This document shows, one piece after another, positions 20,476 through 29,639 of a stretch of DNA of 50,336 nucleotides. This DNA comes from Symbiodinium natans (Eukaryota; Sar; Dinophyceae; Suessiales; Symbiodiniaceae). A program made the position numbers and the translations under genes. A model generated the notes under the pieces. The model did no database searches. It was not told the origin of the DNA and saw only the letters and a list, made by a program, of their open reading frames with translations. The DNA lies in assembly GCA_905221605.1 (NCBI GenBank), contig CAJNDS010002132.1, positions 598,144 through 648,479 of the forward strand. The letters run 5' to 3'. The number at the start of each line of letters is the position of its first letter. Within the stretch, counting starts at the first letter, position 1.

Positions 20476-20734
20476 CATCCCAACCCCAAACCCCAAACCC
20501 CAAACCCCTAACCCCTAAACCCTAAACCCTAAACCGGCGGAGGTGTTTTTTTTCCTAACGTTGGCCCTGGCTGGTTGGCCTCGCTAAAGCTGGCCCTGCC
20601 ATTCCTGGCTTTAAATGCTATGAAATGCAGCATTTCTGGTTGCTTGTAAGCACAAAACGCTCAAAAACACAGCGCTTCTGGGTATTCCAAAGCTCGGAAT
20701 GCTGTAGGTTGCAGCATCCATGTTTTTGATAAAA

Positions 20735-21345
20735 TAGTGTATAACTGTATATTATCGTATTCTACTGTCAAGAAATATTGTATCTTCTTATATATTCTTG
20801 TCTGTTATTGTGTATTATTGTGTATTCTGGCATTCCTGACCATCAGTGTCCAGTAATTTACAATGATTCAATAAAAAAACAACAATATACAAAACATACA
20901 ATAATATACAGCAATATCCAATAATATACCACCATATACAATAGCCTACAATAATATACAAATAATATACAATAATGTACAATAATATGAAGTAATCTAC
21001 AAAAACATGCAAGAATGCACAATCATATGCAATAATATGGAATAATATGCAATAATATAGACTCCTATAGAGTAATGTGTAATCATAGACAATAAATTTT
21101 CAAAAAAAAACACAATAATATGCAGTAAGATACAAGAATATTAAAAATAGACAATCGTATCCAATAATATACATCTATATGCAATTTATACAATAACATG
21201 CAAGATAATAAAAGACAATACGATTATTGTAAGTACTTCTTTTTTATGTATTATTATATTACTGTATATTCTTGTCTCTAATTGTATTTTGTTGTATATA
21301 GTTGTGTATTATTGTATCTTTTTGTATCTATTGTGTCGTAATGTG
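20735..21345. repeat. degenerate ACAATAATAT repeat
   Basis: Units near ACAATAATAT (or TATTGTATATT on the other strand) fill this stretch and switch orientation near 20870 and 21225. Open frames rich in Ile, Tyr and Leu are repeat artefacts. Confidence 0.8.
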
Positions 21346-21350
21346 TTTTT

Positions 21351-21572
21351 TGCGAACACAATGCTGGCATCATGGGTTTGGAAGGGATTCATGTGCTTTG
21401 AAGCAAGCTTGCCCGGCTTAAAAAAAAAAAAAACAGCGGGTGGTTGGGGGGGGGGGGTTGGGGGGGCGCCCCCCCCCCCCCCCCCCCCTCCCCCCCCCCA
21501 TTTGCAAACACAATGCTCGCATCATGGGTTTGGAAGGGTTTCCTACACTTTGAAGCAAGCTTGCCCGGCTCC
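21351..21572. repeat. 70-bp direct repeats around a G-run/C-run hairpin
   Basis: A sequence containing CACAATGCTGGCATCATGGG and GAAGCAAGCTTGCCCGGCT lies near 21356-21420 and again, slightly changed, near 21508-21572, a 152-bp offset. Between them are an A run, a long G run and a longer C run that can pair. It may be a tandem duplication or a small element with terminal repeats. Confidence 0.65.
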
Positions 21573-21619
21573 AAAAGAACAATATAAATATGTACTGTGT
21601 ACTATGAATTGGACTATTT

Positions 21620-21633
21620 GGACTATATGACTT

Positions 21634-21669
<36 letters not shown>

Positions 21670-22336
21670 CATATGCTTTATTAAATTTTATCATATTGTA
21701 TGATATTATACGATACTATATTATAAAAAATTGTATTATGCTATCTTATCTCATATTATATTATACTATATTACATTGTGCTATATGGTACAATATTATA
21801 TTATTTTATATTGCCTTGAGCTATATCATATGTATGTTTATATTTATATTTGTATTCAATGATATTATATCATATTCTGTATTGCAATATATTATATTAT
21901 GTTAAAATTAATATTATTATATTATATATATATTATATTATATATTTATATTATAGTTATATATATATTATATTATATATTATTAGTGTTAATATTAAAA
22001 TATTTTTTATATATTTTGTAGATTATACTATCTATATTATATTATCTTATATTATATTATTATATGATATATTAAATTATATATTAGTATGTTATATATT
22101 AAAATATATTCCATATTTGTATATTCTTATCTAATCTTGTCTTATATTATATTATCTTATATTATATTATATCATATCATATTATGTTACATTATACATT
22201 AAAGAATATAATATAATACTATATTAGATATTGTATATGACAAAGCACTACATTATCTTATATGATACTATATTCTATTCTATTCTATTCTATTCTAGTA
22301 TATTATATTATATTATATATTAGTTTAGTATTATAG
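21620..22336. repeat. TATAT/ATTAT low-complexity block
   Basis: More than 700 bp of TATATTA-like sequence with TTCTATTCTA runs near 22270-22295. It is non-coding; long Ile/Tyr-rich frames are compositional. Confidence 0.9.
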
Positions 22337-22354
22337 TAGGAAAAAACACCGGGC

Positions 22355-22420
22355 CCCCCTAAACCCTAAACCCCAAACCCTAAACCCTAAACCCCAAACC
22401 CCAAACCCCTAAACCATAGG
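22355..22420 (-). repeat. short CCCTAAA tract
   Basis: CCCTAAA with CCCCAAA variants, next to the right end of the AT-rich block. It is followed by a small GC-rich hairpin (GGCCGCC / GGCGGC) near 22421-22442. Confidence 0.85.
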
Positions 22421-22468
22421 CCGCCCGCGCCAGGCGGCGGCCGGTACAACTGAACGCTACCGCTTCGA

Positions 22469-22494
22469 GATCTGCTTGCTTTGCCAAGCAGATC
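22469..22494. other. perfect 10-bp hairpin
   Basis: GATCTGCTTG (22469-22478) pairs exactly with CAAGCAGATC (22485-22494) around a 6-nt loop. It sits just before the GC-rich minisatellite. Function unknown. Confidence 0.5.
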
Positions 22495-22569
22495 GAGTTT
22501 GCCACACCTGATGCATCCCTGCTAGCCATAGGGCACAATGTAATAATGGATTAACCCTAAACCCCCGAC

Positions 22570-24090
22570 GCGCCACCCCGGTGGGGGAGGCCAGGGTTGC
22601 CCCCGCCAGAGTTGCCCCCGCTAGGGTTGCCCCCGCCAGGGTTTGCCCCCACCAGGGTTGCCCCCACCAGGGTTGCCCCCGCCAGGGTTGCCCCCGCCAG
22701 GGTTGCCCTTCCCAGGGTTGCCCGCCAGGGTTGCCCCCGCCGGGGTTGCCCCACCTAGAGTTTCCGGTTGCCCCCACCAGGGTTGGCTCCGCCAGGTTGT
22801 TTCCGCCAGGGTTGCCCCCGTCAGGGTTGCCCCCGCCAGGGTTGCTTCCGCGAGGGGCCGCCAGGAGGTTGCCCCCGCCAGGGGGTTGCCCCCACCAGGG
22901 TTGCCCCCGCCAACATTCCCCCGCCAGGGTTGCCCCGCCAGGTTGCCCCCGCCAGGGTTGCCCTGCCAGTTGTGCCCAAAATTCCTTTCCAACTTTCCAG
23001 GGTCGCTCTCGCAGGGTTGCCCTCGCCAGGGTGACAGGGTTGCCCCCGCCAGGGTTGCTCAAATTTGCCCGGCAGGGTTGCCCCCGCCAGGGTTGCCCTT
23101 GTGAGGGTTGTCCCCTCTCGGTCTCATTTGCAAGATTGCTCTAAAAAGGTTGTTGCCCCCGCCAAGGTTGCCCCAGCCCCTGCGCCATGTCGCCTCTTGT
23201 GCACCTTCTCTGTGACGGCCCTCCCAGACCACCTGGTCCTCCTCACACGCTTGCGAGGCTTCGTCCACAAGCTCCCTGCCAAAGTACTTTTTATTCTGCC
23301 AGGGTGCCGACAATGTTGCCCTCGCCAGGGTTGCCCCCGCCAGGGTTGCGCCTGCCAGGGTTGCCCCCGCCGCATTCCCTCCATCTCATGGCTCGGGGTT
23401 GGAAAAACCCACACGGGGCTTGCCCTGGCTTTAGCTATGGCCTTGAGGGTGTCTTAAACACAGTAGTTTGGATCCAGGACAGTGTAGGCTCAAGCAACAG
23501 CAGCAGTACGTCCCATCCGGCCATGGGGGAGAGTTGAGCGCCAGGGTTGCTCTGCCAGGGTGGCCCCGCCAGCCAGGGCCCTCGCCAGGGTTGCCCCCAC
23601 CAGGGTTGCCCCCGCCCGGGTTGTTTTCGGCAGGGTTGCCCCCGTCAGGGTTGCCCCCGCCAGGGTTGCCCCCGCCAAGGGTGGTTGCCACCAATTCCGC
23701 CCAAAATTCCTTTCCAACTTTCCAGTCGCTCTCCACAGGGTTGCCCTCGCTCGGGTGACAGGTTTGCCCCCGCCAGGGTTGCCCACCAGGTCTGCCCCGC
23801 CAGGGTTGCACCGCCAGGGTTGCCGTCACTGCCAGGGTTTCCCCCGCCCCCTCCCCCTTCAGGGTTGCCCCCGCCACCACCCGGCACCATGTCGCCTACT
23901 TGTGCACCTTCTCAGTGACGGCCCTCCCAGACAACCTGGTCCTCCTTGCGCGCTTGCAAGGCTTCGTCGTCCTTCAGCTCCCTGCCAAAGTACTCTATTA
24001 TTCTGCCAGGGTGCCGGCAATGTTGCCCTCGCCGGGGTTGCACGCCAGGGTTGCGCCTGCCAGGGCTGCCCCCGCCGCATTCCCTCCATC
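22570..24090. repeat. 15-bp GC-rich minisatellite, unit near GTTGCCCCCGCCAGG
   Basis: The 15-bp unit recurs in several dozen imperfect copies, with G-C changes in the CCCCC part and occasional 2-3-base losses. It encodes NPGGG-, ARVAP- or PPPGL-type five-residue repeats depending on frame and strand. All frames are interrupted, so a protein is unlikely. Three interspersed non-repeat segments are themselves duplicated. Confidence 0.9.
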
Positions 24091-24270
24091 TCATCGGGGT
24101 TATTCCGGAGTCCTGCGACCAACATGGCTCGGGTTGGAAAAACCGACACGGGGCCTGCCCTGGCTTAGCTATGGCCTTGAGGGTGTCTTAAACACAGTAG
24201 TTTGGATCCAGGACAGTGTAGGCTCAAGCAACAGCAGCAGTACGTCCCATCCCGGCCATCGGGGAGAGTG
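22970..24270. repeat. higher-order duplication of about 0.70-0.73 kb
   Basis: Three unique segments embedded in the minisatellite occur twice in the same order: CCTTTCCAACTTTCCAG (22984 and 23709 regions), ATGTCGCCT..GTGCACCTTCTC (23187 and 23889) and GTCTTAAACACAGTAGTTTG (23451 and 24185). Offsets of 725, 702 and 734 bp reflect changes in minisatellite copy number. On the minus strand both copies of one segment can read EDQVVWEGRH, so this may derive from a duplicated exon. Confidence 0.8.
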
Positions 24271-24373
24271 GAGGTGAAAGCCCCCTTGATAGGGGGGTGG
24301 GGGGTAGACCGCTCTAAACCCGAAAAAGGCGGTAGTTTGGGTGGCTGGGGTGGGATCCGCTGCACCGAGGCGG

Positions 24374-24407
24374 CCCGACCCGCCACCACTCCCTGGCGCG
24401 GGTCGGG
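24374..24407. other. perfect 10-bp GC hairpin
   Basis: CCCGACCCGC (24374-24383) pairs with GCGGGTCGGG (24398-24407) around a 14-nt loop in the GC-rich island 24270-24425, just left of a CCCTAAA tract. Function unknown. Confidence 0.5.
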
Positions 24408-24424
24408 ACCGCGGCACTTTGGAA

Positions 24425-24662
24425 CACCCTAAACCCTAAACCCCAAACCCTAAACCCTAAAAACCAAACCCTAAACCCCAAACCCCAAACCCTAAACCCT
24501 AAACCCCAACTCTGCTAACCTCAAAGGCGTTCCAGGGCATCCTGGAGCTGGGCCTGGCCAGGGTGCTTGTGGGGCATGTTGCGGGTTTAGGGTTTAGGGT
24601 TTAGGGTTTAGGGTTTAGGGTTTAGGGTTTAGGGTTTAGGGTTCAGGGTTCAGGGTTTGTGG
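24425..24662. repeat. CCCTAAA tract, 70-bp island, TTTAGGG tract
   Basis: CCCTAAA with CCCCAAA at 24425-24510 and TTTAGGG at 24582-24650 flank a unique 72-bp island. This outward-facing arrangement is the commonest in the window. Confidence 0.85.
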
Positions 24663-24990
24663 CTTAGGGGCTCACTCCTCTACATTTCATGTGCTGCAGA
24701 GGTGCCGTGCGTGAGTGTCGTTGGTGGGCGGGTCCTTGATAAGATAGTTGCAAGGCGGGCTGTCGTACCGGCAACCCCGGTTCAGGCAGGCAATGGCGCA
24801 ACACTGCCCTTTGTGGTTGCGGTATGCCAGGCGGTGCGTTGGCGAGGCTCCGCCTTCCAGCGGATCTCCGTGTGCACCCGCCAGCATTGCTGTGCTCGGC
24901 CATGAAGTCCCTCGTCCAGGTCGTCGCGGGCGGCTGGTCCGGGTAGAAGTCGTCGGGTTCCGCGGCGCTCGTACTCGTCCAGGGATTTGG
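24663..24990 (-). pseudogene. possible frameshifted coding fragment
   Basis: Protein-like stretches lie in different minus frames: LDEYERRGTRRLLPG and WRVHTEIRWKAEPRQRT in one, then YRNHKGQCCAIACLN and YDSPPCNYLIKDPP in another, joined by one frameshift near 24830. Cys-rich part. No family recognised. It could be a decayed exon, an exon pair, or chance open frames in GC-rich DNA. Confidence 0.3.
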
Positions 24991-24997
24991 ATGGCTT

Positions 24998-25185
24998 GGG
25001 TTTAGGGTTTAGGGTTTAGGGTTTAGGGTTTAGGGCTTAGGGCTTAGGGCTTAGGGCTTAGGGCTTAGGGCTCAGGGCTCAGGGCTCAGGGCTCAGGGCT
25101 CAGGGCTCAGGGCTCAGGGCTCAGGGCTCAGGGCTCAGGGCTTAGGGCTTAGGGCTTAGGGCTTAGGGCTTAGGGCTTAGGGTGC
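24998..25185 (+). repeat. nested variant telomeric array
   Basis: The order is TTTAGGG (about 4), GGGCTTA (about 6), GGGCTCA (about 11), then GGGCTTA (about 6). The newest-looking variant lies in the middle, flanked on both sides by its one-step precursor. The 25185-25480 stretch to the right is G-rich and degenerate (GTTGGGTATTTTGGG-like). Confidence 0.9.
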
Positions 25186-25529
25186 ATGGGGTATGTTGGA
25201 TGTTTGGTTTAGGGTTGGGTATGTTGGGAATTTGGGGGGTATGGGTCTAGGGTTGGGTATTTTGGGCATCTTGGGTGGGCGTGCTGGGTATTTTGGGCAT
25301 TTTGAGTTTAGGGCTGAGAACTTGGGGCGCTTTGGATATTCAGCGTTTTGGGTCGTTGAGGGCAGTTTGGGCTTGTTGTGCAAGTAGTGTAATTAGGGTG
25401 TTTTGGCGGTTGCGGGGGTTTGGGGGAGGGGGGGGGGGGTTGCTGAAGGGGTTTCGGGATTTCAGGGATTTGTTGTGGGTGGCTTTAACCCTAAACCCTG
25501 AACCCTAAACCCAAAACCCTCACGGCAGG

Positions 25530-25565
25530 TTCTACAAGACTTCGAAGTAACACCAGGCAAAACAG
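25530..25565 (+). other. possible exon edge before an inverted-repeat element
   Basis: After an ACGGCAG acceptor-like site, an open frame reads VLQDFEVTPGKTVYG up to the start of the next element. It is too short to assign. Confidence 0.15.
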
Positions 25566-25676
25566 TTTATGGGGGTTTCCGAAATGAGGGGTACCTTATT
25601 GGGGTCCTTCTTTTAAGGGACTCCTGCTAGTTGGAGTCTATCTCAGGGGTCCCCTATTTTCGTAAACCCCATATGC
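25566..25676. mobile_element. 111-bp inverted-repeat element (introner-like)
   Basis: The left end reads TTATGGGGGTTTCCGAAATG and the reverse complement of the right end reads CATATGGGGTTTACGAAAAT; both continue into AGGGG. Terminal inverted repeats are about 28 bp with a few mismatches. It abuts the next element at 25677. Confidence 0.6.
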
Positions 25677-25784
25677 GTAGTTCTCTACACGAGGGCCCCT
25701 TCTTAGGGTTTAGGGTTTAGGGTTTAGGGTTTAGGGTTTAGGGTTTAGGGTTTAGGGTTTACGGTTTAGGGTTTAGGTTTTTTT

Positions 25785-25827
<43 letters not shown>

Positions 25828-25911
25828 CGAGGGGTGGGAGGGGTCCTTCTTACAAGGGTGCCGTACTGGATGTAGGAACCTAAAACGGGACCGTTATTTA
25901 GAGAACTATCC
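25677..25911. mobile_element. inverted-repeat element split by a telomeric tract with an 8-bp target duplication
   Basis: The left arm GTAGTTCTCTACACGAGGGC (25677-25696) pairs with the right arm, whose reverse complement is TAGTTCTCTAAATAACGGTC near 25890-25909. Between the arms, CCTTCTTA lies at 25698-25705 and again at 25845-25852. The 139 bp between them are (TTTAGGG)n, a T run and a G run of more than 30, then a short GGGGTGGGAGGGG. Removing one 147-bp period restores an 85-90-bp element like that at 3345-3437. Confidence 0.75.
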
Positions 25912-25979
25912 ATACCCAGAAGCCAAAACGCAGCAAGGCATACCACTCAAGAGAACCATGAGATCGCATGTTAGATGGG

Positions 25980-26275
25980 CTTAGGGTTTTGGGCTTAGGG
26001 TTTAGGATTTCAGTTTGGGGTTTAGGGTTTAGGGCTTAGGGCTTACGGTATCGGTTTTAGGTTTTGAGGTTTAGGGTTTAGGTGTTAGGGTTTAGGGCTT
26101 CGGGTTCGGGATTTAATGGGGATTAGGATTTGGGGACTAGGACTACGGCACTGGAAGATCTGGATTTGGAGTGTCGGGATGGGGATTTGGGGCTTTGCTT
26201 GCCGGATATGGGACAGTCTTGAGGTTGGGGTTTGGGGAACCCTTTGGGGGAACGAGGCTGTCTTTGAGGTTTAGG
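25980..26275. repeat. degenerate TTTAGGG-rich stretch
   Basis: TTTAGGG and GGGCTTA variants lie at 25980-26110, then a G-rich, degenerate GGATTTGGGG stretch to about 26275. Minus-strand frames here are Ser/Pro/Lys-rich and probably not coding. Confidence 0.6.
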
Positions 26276-26277
26276 GC

Positions 26278-26478
26278 TTCTAAGGCTTATGAGATACATA
26301 CTCCGTGCCAATCTCCACATAAGGGATGAGGGCCCCTGCAACAGGTGCTCTCCTCCATTCTTTGTGTCCCGGGCGTAGGTCCATCCTAGAAAAGCCTGAA
26401 AGTGCGATAAGCTTCTGTCCCCGAACTGCAGAATTTGGGTCATCACTCTGAAACTCGAAATCTGAAGTAGGATTCAAC
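26278..26478 (-). CDS. possible terminal exon, about 65 aa
   Basis: A minus frame reads NPTSDFEFQSDDPNSAVRG, then QKLIALSGFSRMDLRPGHKE, then WRRAPVAGALIPYVEIGTEY and VSHKP before TAG. Mixed composition and even codon use look protein-like. It begins right after GGGGGGTGTTG, where a CCCTAAA tract starts on plus, so an upstream exon would lie beyond that tract. No family recognised. Confidence 0.4.
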
Positions 26479-26484
26479 ACCCCC

Positions 26485-26732
26485 CAAACCCTACACCCTA
26501 AACCCTAAACCCTACACCCTGAACTCTAAACCCGAAACCCCTAGCCCTAACCCTAAACGCAATAAACCCCAGACCCTAAACCGCAAACCCTAAACCCTGA
26601 ACCCTAAACCCTAAACCCTGAACCCGCAACCCTAAACCCTAAACCCTAAACCCTAAACCCTAAACCCTAAACCCTAAACCCTAAACCCTAAACCCTAAAC
26701 CCTAAACCCTAAACCCTAAACCCTAAACCCTC
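26485..26732 (-). repeat. CCCTAAA tract, about 35 units, degenerate then perfect
   Basis: Degenerate units (CCCTACA, CCCGAAA, CCCTGAA) at 26485-26630 give way to about 14 perfect CCCTAAA units to 26729. Confidence 0.95.
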
Positions 26733-28384
26733 CACTCCATACGAAAGCGCCTCCGAGGCGACGCCTTGCGCCGACTCGCCGAGGCCTCTCCAACTCCGCT
26801 GGAGTGCCAGGGCCTTGCAGAGGGGTTTAGGGTTTAGGGTTTGGGGTTTAGGGCTTAGGGTTTAGGGTTTAGGGTTCAGGGTTTAGGGTTTAGGGTTTAG
26901 GGTTTGGGGTTTAGGGTTTAGGGTTTAAGGGTTTAAGGGTTTAGAGTTTAGGGTTTAGGGTTTAGGGATTAGGGCTGAGGGCTTAGGGTTTACGGATTAG
27001 GGTTTAGGGTTGAGCCTGCGTCCTAAGCCCAAGCACCCCCCAAAACGAAGGACCAGGAACCAACCCCCGAGGCAAGCGTGCCTTGTCGCGCTGGCAAACG
27101 CAGTGAAATGCCAAGTATTCTCCTTGGACAGCCGAGTGACTAAACCCTAAACCCGAAACCCTAAACCCTAAACCCAATAAAGGACAGCTTCCGGACAGAA
27201 GTTCCCAGGCAGGGTGCCTTCATAAGAGGCTTGTACCGGGAGTTGTTCAAGGAAGCTAAGGGTTATAATTGGGTCGACATGATAACAAGGTTTAGGGCTT
27301 AGGGGTTTAGGGTTTAGAGTTTCGGGTTTAGGGTTTGGGGTTTAGGGTCTAGGGTTTAGGGTTCAGAGTTTAGGGTTTAGGGTTTCGGGTTTGCCCTCCG
27401 CCTTTGAGGTCAATCTTGGGGAACGAAAAATTTACAGCCTACCCAAGCTGCCTGTAGTCCCCAAACCCACTGAAAACCCTAAACCCTAAACCCCTAAACC
27501 CTAAATCCCCGCATCATCCCTGCATGATCCCTGTATCGAAACTGCATAAACTACCCGAACAAGAACTTCTCAAAGAACATCGGGCATACGCAGGGGGCCA
27601 GGTCCCGTCAGGTTAAGGTCTGTTGGGTTTAGGATTTGGGGACTCAGATGGTTTAGCCCTAAACCCTACACCCTAAACCCTAAACCTAAACCCTAAACCC
27701 TAATCCCTAGTCCCTAACATGGTGTTTTGGGTTTAGCTTAGGACTTGGGAGGCTTAGACGGTTGAAGTCTTCAACCCTAAGCCCTAAACTTCAACCCTCA
27801 CAGGTAGATTCCCAGGCTTGGGGTTTAGGGTTTAGGGTTTAGGGTTTGGGGTTTAGGGTTTAGGGTTTAGGGTTTAGGGTTTGGGGTTTAGGGTTTAGGG
27901 TTGAGGGTTTAGGGTTTAGGGCTTAGGGTTTAGGGCTTAGGGTTTAGGATGTTTGTAGGGCGGTGGGTTGTGGAGCGTTGCAGGCGAGAGGCCTGTCTCA
28001 TTGCAGCGGGCCACCACGTGACGGGGCCTTGTCGCGACGTGAGCACCCTAAGCCCTGAACCCTGAACTATAAACCCATAGCCGCCCCTGAACCCTAAACC
28101 CATAACCACCCCTGAAGCCCGAAAGCCTTACCCGCCCTTCAAGCCCGAAACCCTCAACCACCCCCGAAGCCCTTAACCCTTACACTGGGCATCCTCGTCG
28201 CTTCTAAGCTTTAAGGCATAGAGGAACCTAAACCCTACCATCTAAGGTTTGGAATGTAGAGTGTTTGGGGCTGAGAGGGTGTAGGGATCAGGATTCTTTT
28301 GAGGATCTAGCAGGGCTCGGTTGCTCAAAGGCATGCCAGCATGCGTGTATAGCCCTAAACCCTAGACCCTGAACCCAACTCAAG
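26733..28384. repeat. telomeric-repeat mosaic, block 10
   Basis: TTTAGGG at 26823-27015, 27290-27390 and 27810-27950; CCCTAAA at 27140-27175, 27475-27510, 27655-27715 and degenerate 28045-28180. Islands of 80-170 bp lie between, none with a convincing gene. The 28180-28380 island is unique. Confidence 0.8.
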
Positions 28385-28625
28385 ATGAACATGTCTGATT
28401 TTCCAAGCAGCTTGTACAATGCATCTTCGTGCTTGATGGCAATTCTGCCCTGCTTTCCAAGCAGTGATGAAAGTCCAGCATCACCAGAGGTTTTTTCGGC
28501 TTGAGCACAACAGCAGGCATTTCAAAGCCAATCTGGCTTGGAGGCAAGGGTCTTCACTTGCTTCCCCTCCTCCTCATTCTTCTTATTCCCTTTTCTGACC
28601 TCGAGGGCAAGCGGAATGTGATCTA
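28385..28625 (-). pseudogene. frameshifted coding fragment, about 75 codons
   Basis: Minus strand: HIPLALEVRKGNKKNEEEGK, QVKT, a frame change near 28548-28556, then PPSQIGFEMPAVVLKPKK, a one-base frame change in an A6 run (28491-28496), then TSGDAGLSSLLGKQGRIAIK and HEDALYKLLGKSDMFIL. The pieces join into one plausible protein segment. Two frameshifts mean a decayed exon, or base errors in homopolymers. A TTTAG acceptor-like site precedes it. Family unknown. Confidence 0.45.
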
Positions 28626-29012
28626 AACTCTCTACCCTAAACCCTTAACCCTAAACCCTAAACCCTAAACCCTAAACCCTAAACCCTAAACCCTAAACCC
28701 TAAACCCTGAGCCGCCGTACATCCAAACATCTCAAACCTCCCAGCCCTCCTCCACGCCGCTCCGCACTCTTGAGGTCTTGGGGTTTAGGGTTTAGGGTCT
28801 AGGGTTTCGGGTTTGGGGTTTAGGGTTTGGGGTTTAGGGTTTAGGGTTTAGTGCTTAGGGTTTAGGGCTTAGGGTATCCGACTCAAAACCCTAAAGCCCT
28901 TAAACCCTCGAACAAATGCTCCAGAACCTCCTACAAAGCCTGAAAACCTGAACCCTTCAAAGCCTTACACACCCCAGAAACCCTTGAAAGAAAATTAAAA
29001 AGTGGAAAGAAG
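28626..29012. repeat. telomeric-repeat mosaic, block 11
   Basis: CCCTAAA at 28630-28710 and TTTAGGG at 28780-28875, then a degenerate C- and A-rich stretch with CCCTTACA-like pieces. No gene seen. Confidence 0.75.
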
Positions 29013-29314
29013 GGGCCCGGGCGTTCGCTGCCTAACCCCCTGAAACCCCAAAAGCCCTTACAAGCCCTCATAAACCCCCAAAACGCTTGTAATTCCTACA
29101 AAGCCCTATTTCTACCCGCAACAGAAAACCTTGCAGACCCGACTTAAAAAGGGCCCCTGGCGTTCGCTGTCAGAGGTCCTAAACCCTAAACCCTAAACCC
29201 TACACCCTAGCCCCTAAACCCTAAACCCTCAACCCTCAACCCGCAACCCTAAACCCTAAACCCTAAGCCCCACAAGCACCCTGGCCAGGCCCCTGGCGTT
29301 CGCTGCCAGAGGTC
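29013..29314. repeat. three spaced copies of a GGCGTTCGCTG motif, period about 137 bp
   Basis: Copies begin near 29013, 29152 and 29288. The last two match over 27 bp with one mismatch and extend into CAGAGGTC. The 109 bp between those two are mainly CCCTAAA units. The 136-bp spacing is close to the 132-bp spacing of the duplicated 20-mer at 8286/8418. Confidence 0.6.
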
Positions 29315-29373
29315 GTGCAGCTCGAAGGCCAGGTAGTGAGCTTGCGTGCCGAAGTGGGGAAAATACTGAACCT

Positions 29374-29487
29374 GGCTTGGGGTTTAGGGTTTAGGGTTTG
29401 GGGTTTAGGGTTTAGGGTTCAGAGTTTAGGGTTTAGGGTTTGGGGTTTAGGGTTTCGGGTTTCGGGTTTAGGGTGTAGGGCTTGGGG
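29374..29487 (+). repeat. TTTAGGG tract between two GGCTTGGGG copies
   Basis: GGCTTGGGG lies at 29374-29382 and 29479-29487 around a TTTAGGG tract. Because the right copy could be a telomeric variant, the duplication is weak evidence. A further TTTAGGG tract lies at 29567-29620. Confidence 0.4.
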
Positions 29488-29639
29488 CTCAGGGCCAGGG
29501 TTCATATTGCCTGCACGGGCACGACAAGGTCATGATCATCACACTGGTGTTTCCTTCGGCTCCTTAGGGTTTAGGTTTTAGGGTTTAGGGTTTAGGGTTT
29601 AGGGTTTAGGGTTTAGGGTTGAAGGGCAGGCCCGCGCAA

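Larger units (their letters stand above)
20542..22350. mobile_element. 1.8-kb AT-rich block with inverted ends, inside CCCTAAA repeats
   Basis: The left end reads GGTGTTTTTTTTCCTA (20542-20557). The right end reads TAGGAAAAAACACC (22337-22350), the reverse complement apart from two fewer Ts. CCCTAAA tracts lie directly outside on both sides. The interior is a short unique part, then AT-rich repeats and a duplicated 70-bp sequence. No transposase frame is present. It parallels the 3672-6467 element in being AT-rich, inverted-ended and repeat-filled. Confidence 0.55.

Noticed and set aside
22457-24168. Long Gly/Pro/Ala-rich open frames on both strands
   Set aside because: They come from a 15-bp GC-rich minisatellite whose unit lacks stops in several frames. 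The frames are interrupted by length changes and differ between copies.
29315-29581. GFRVWGLGFRV-type open frames across telomeric tracts
   Set aside because: TTTAGGG with a few variants loses its stop codon in one frame and encodes this pattern. It appears at many tracts and is not a protein.
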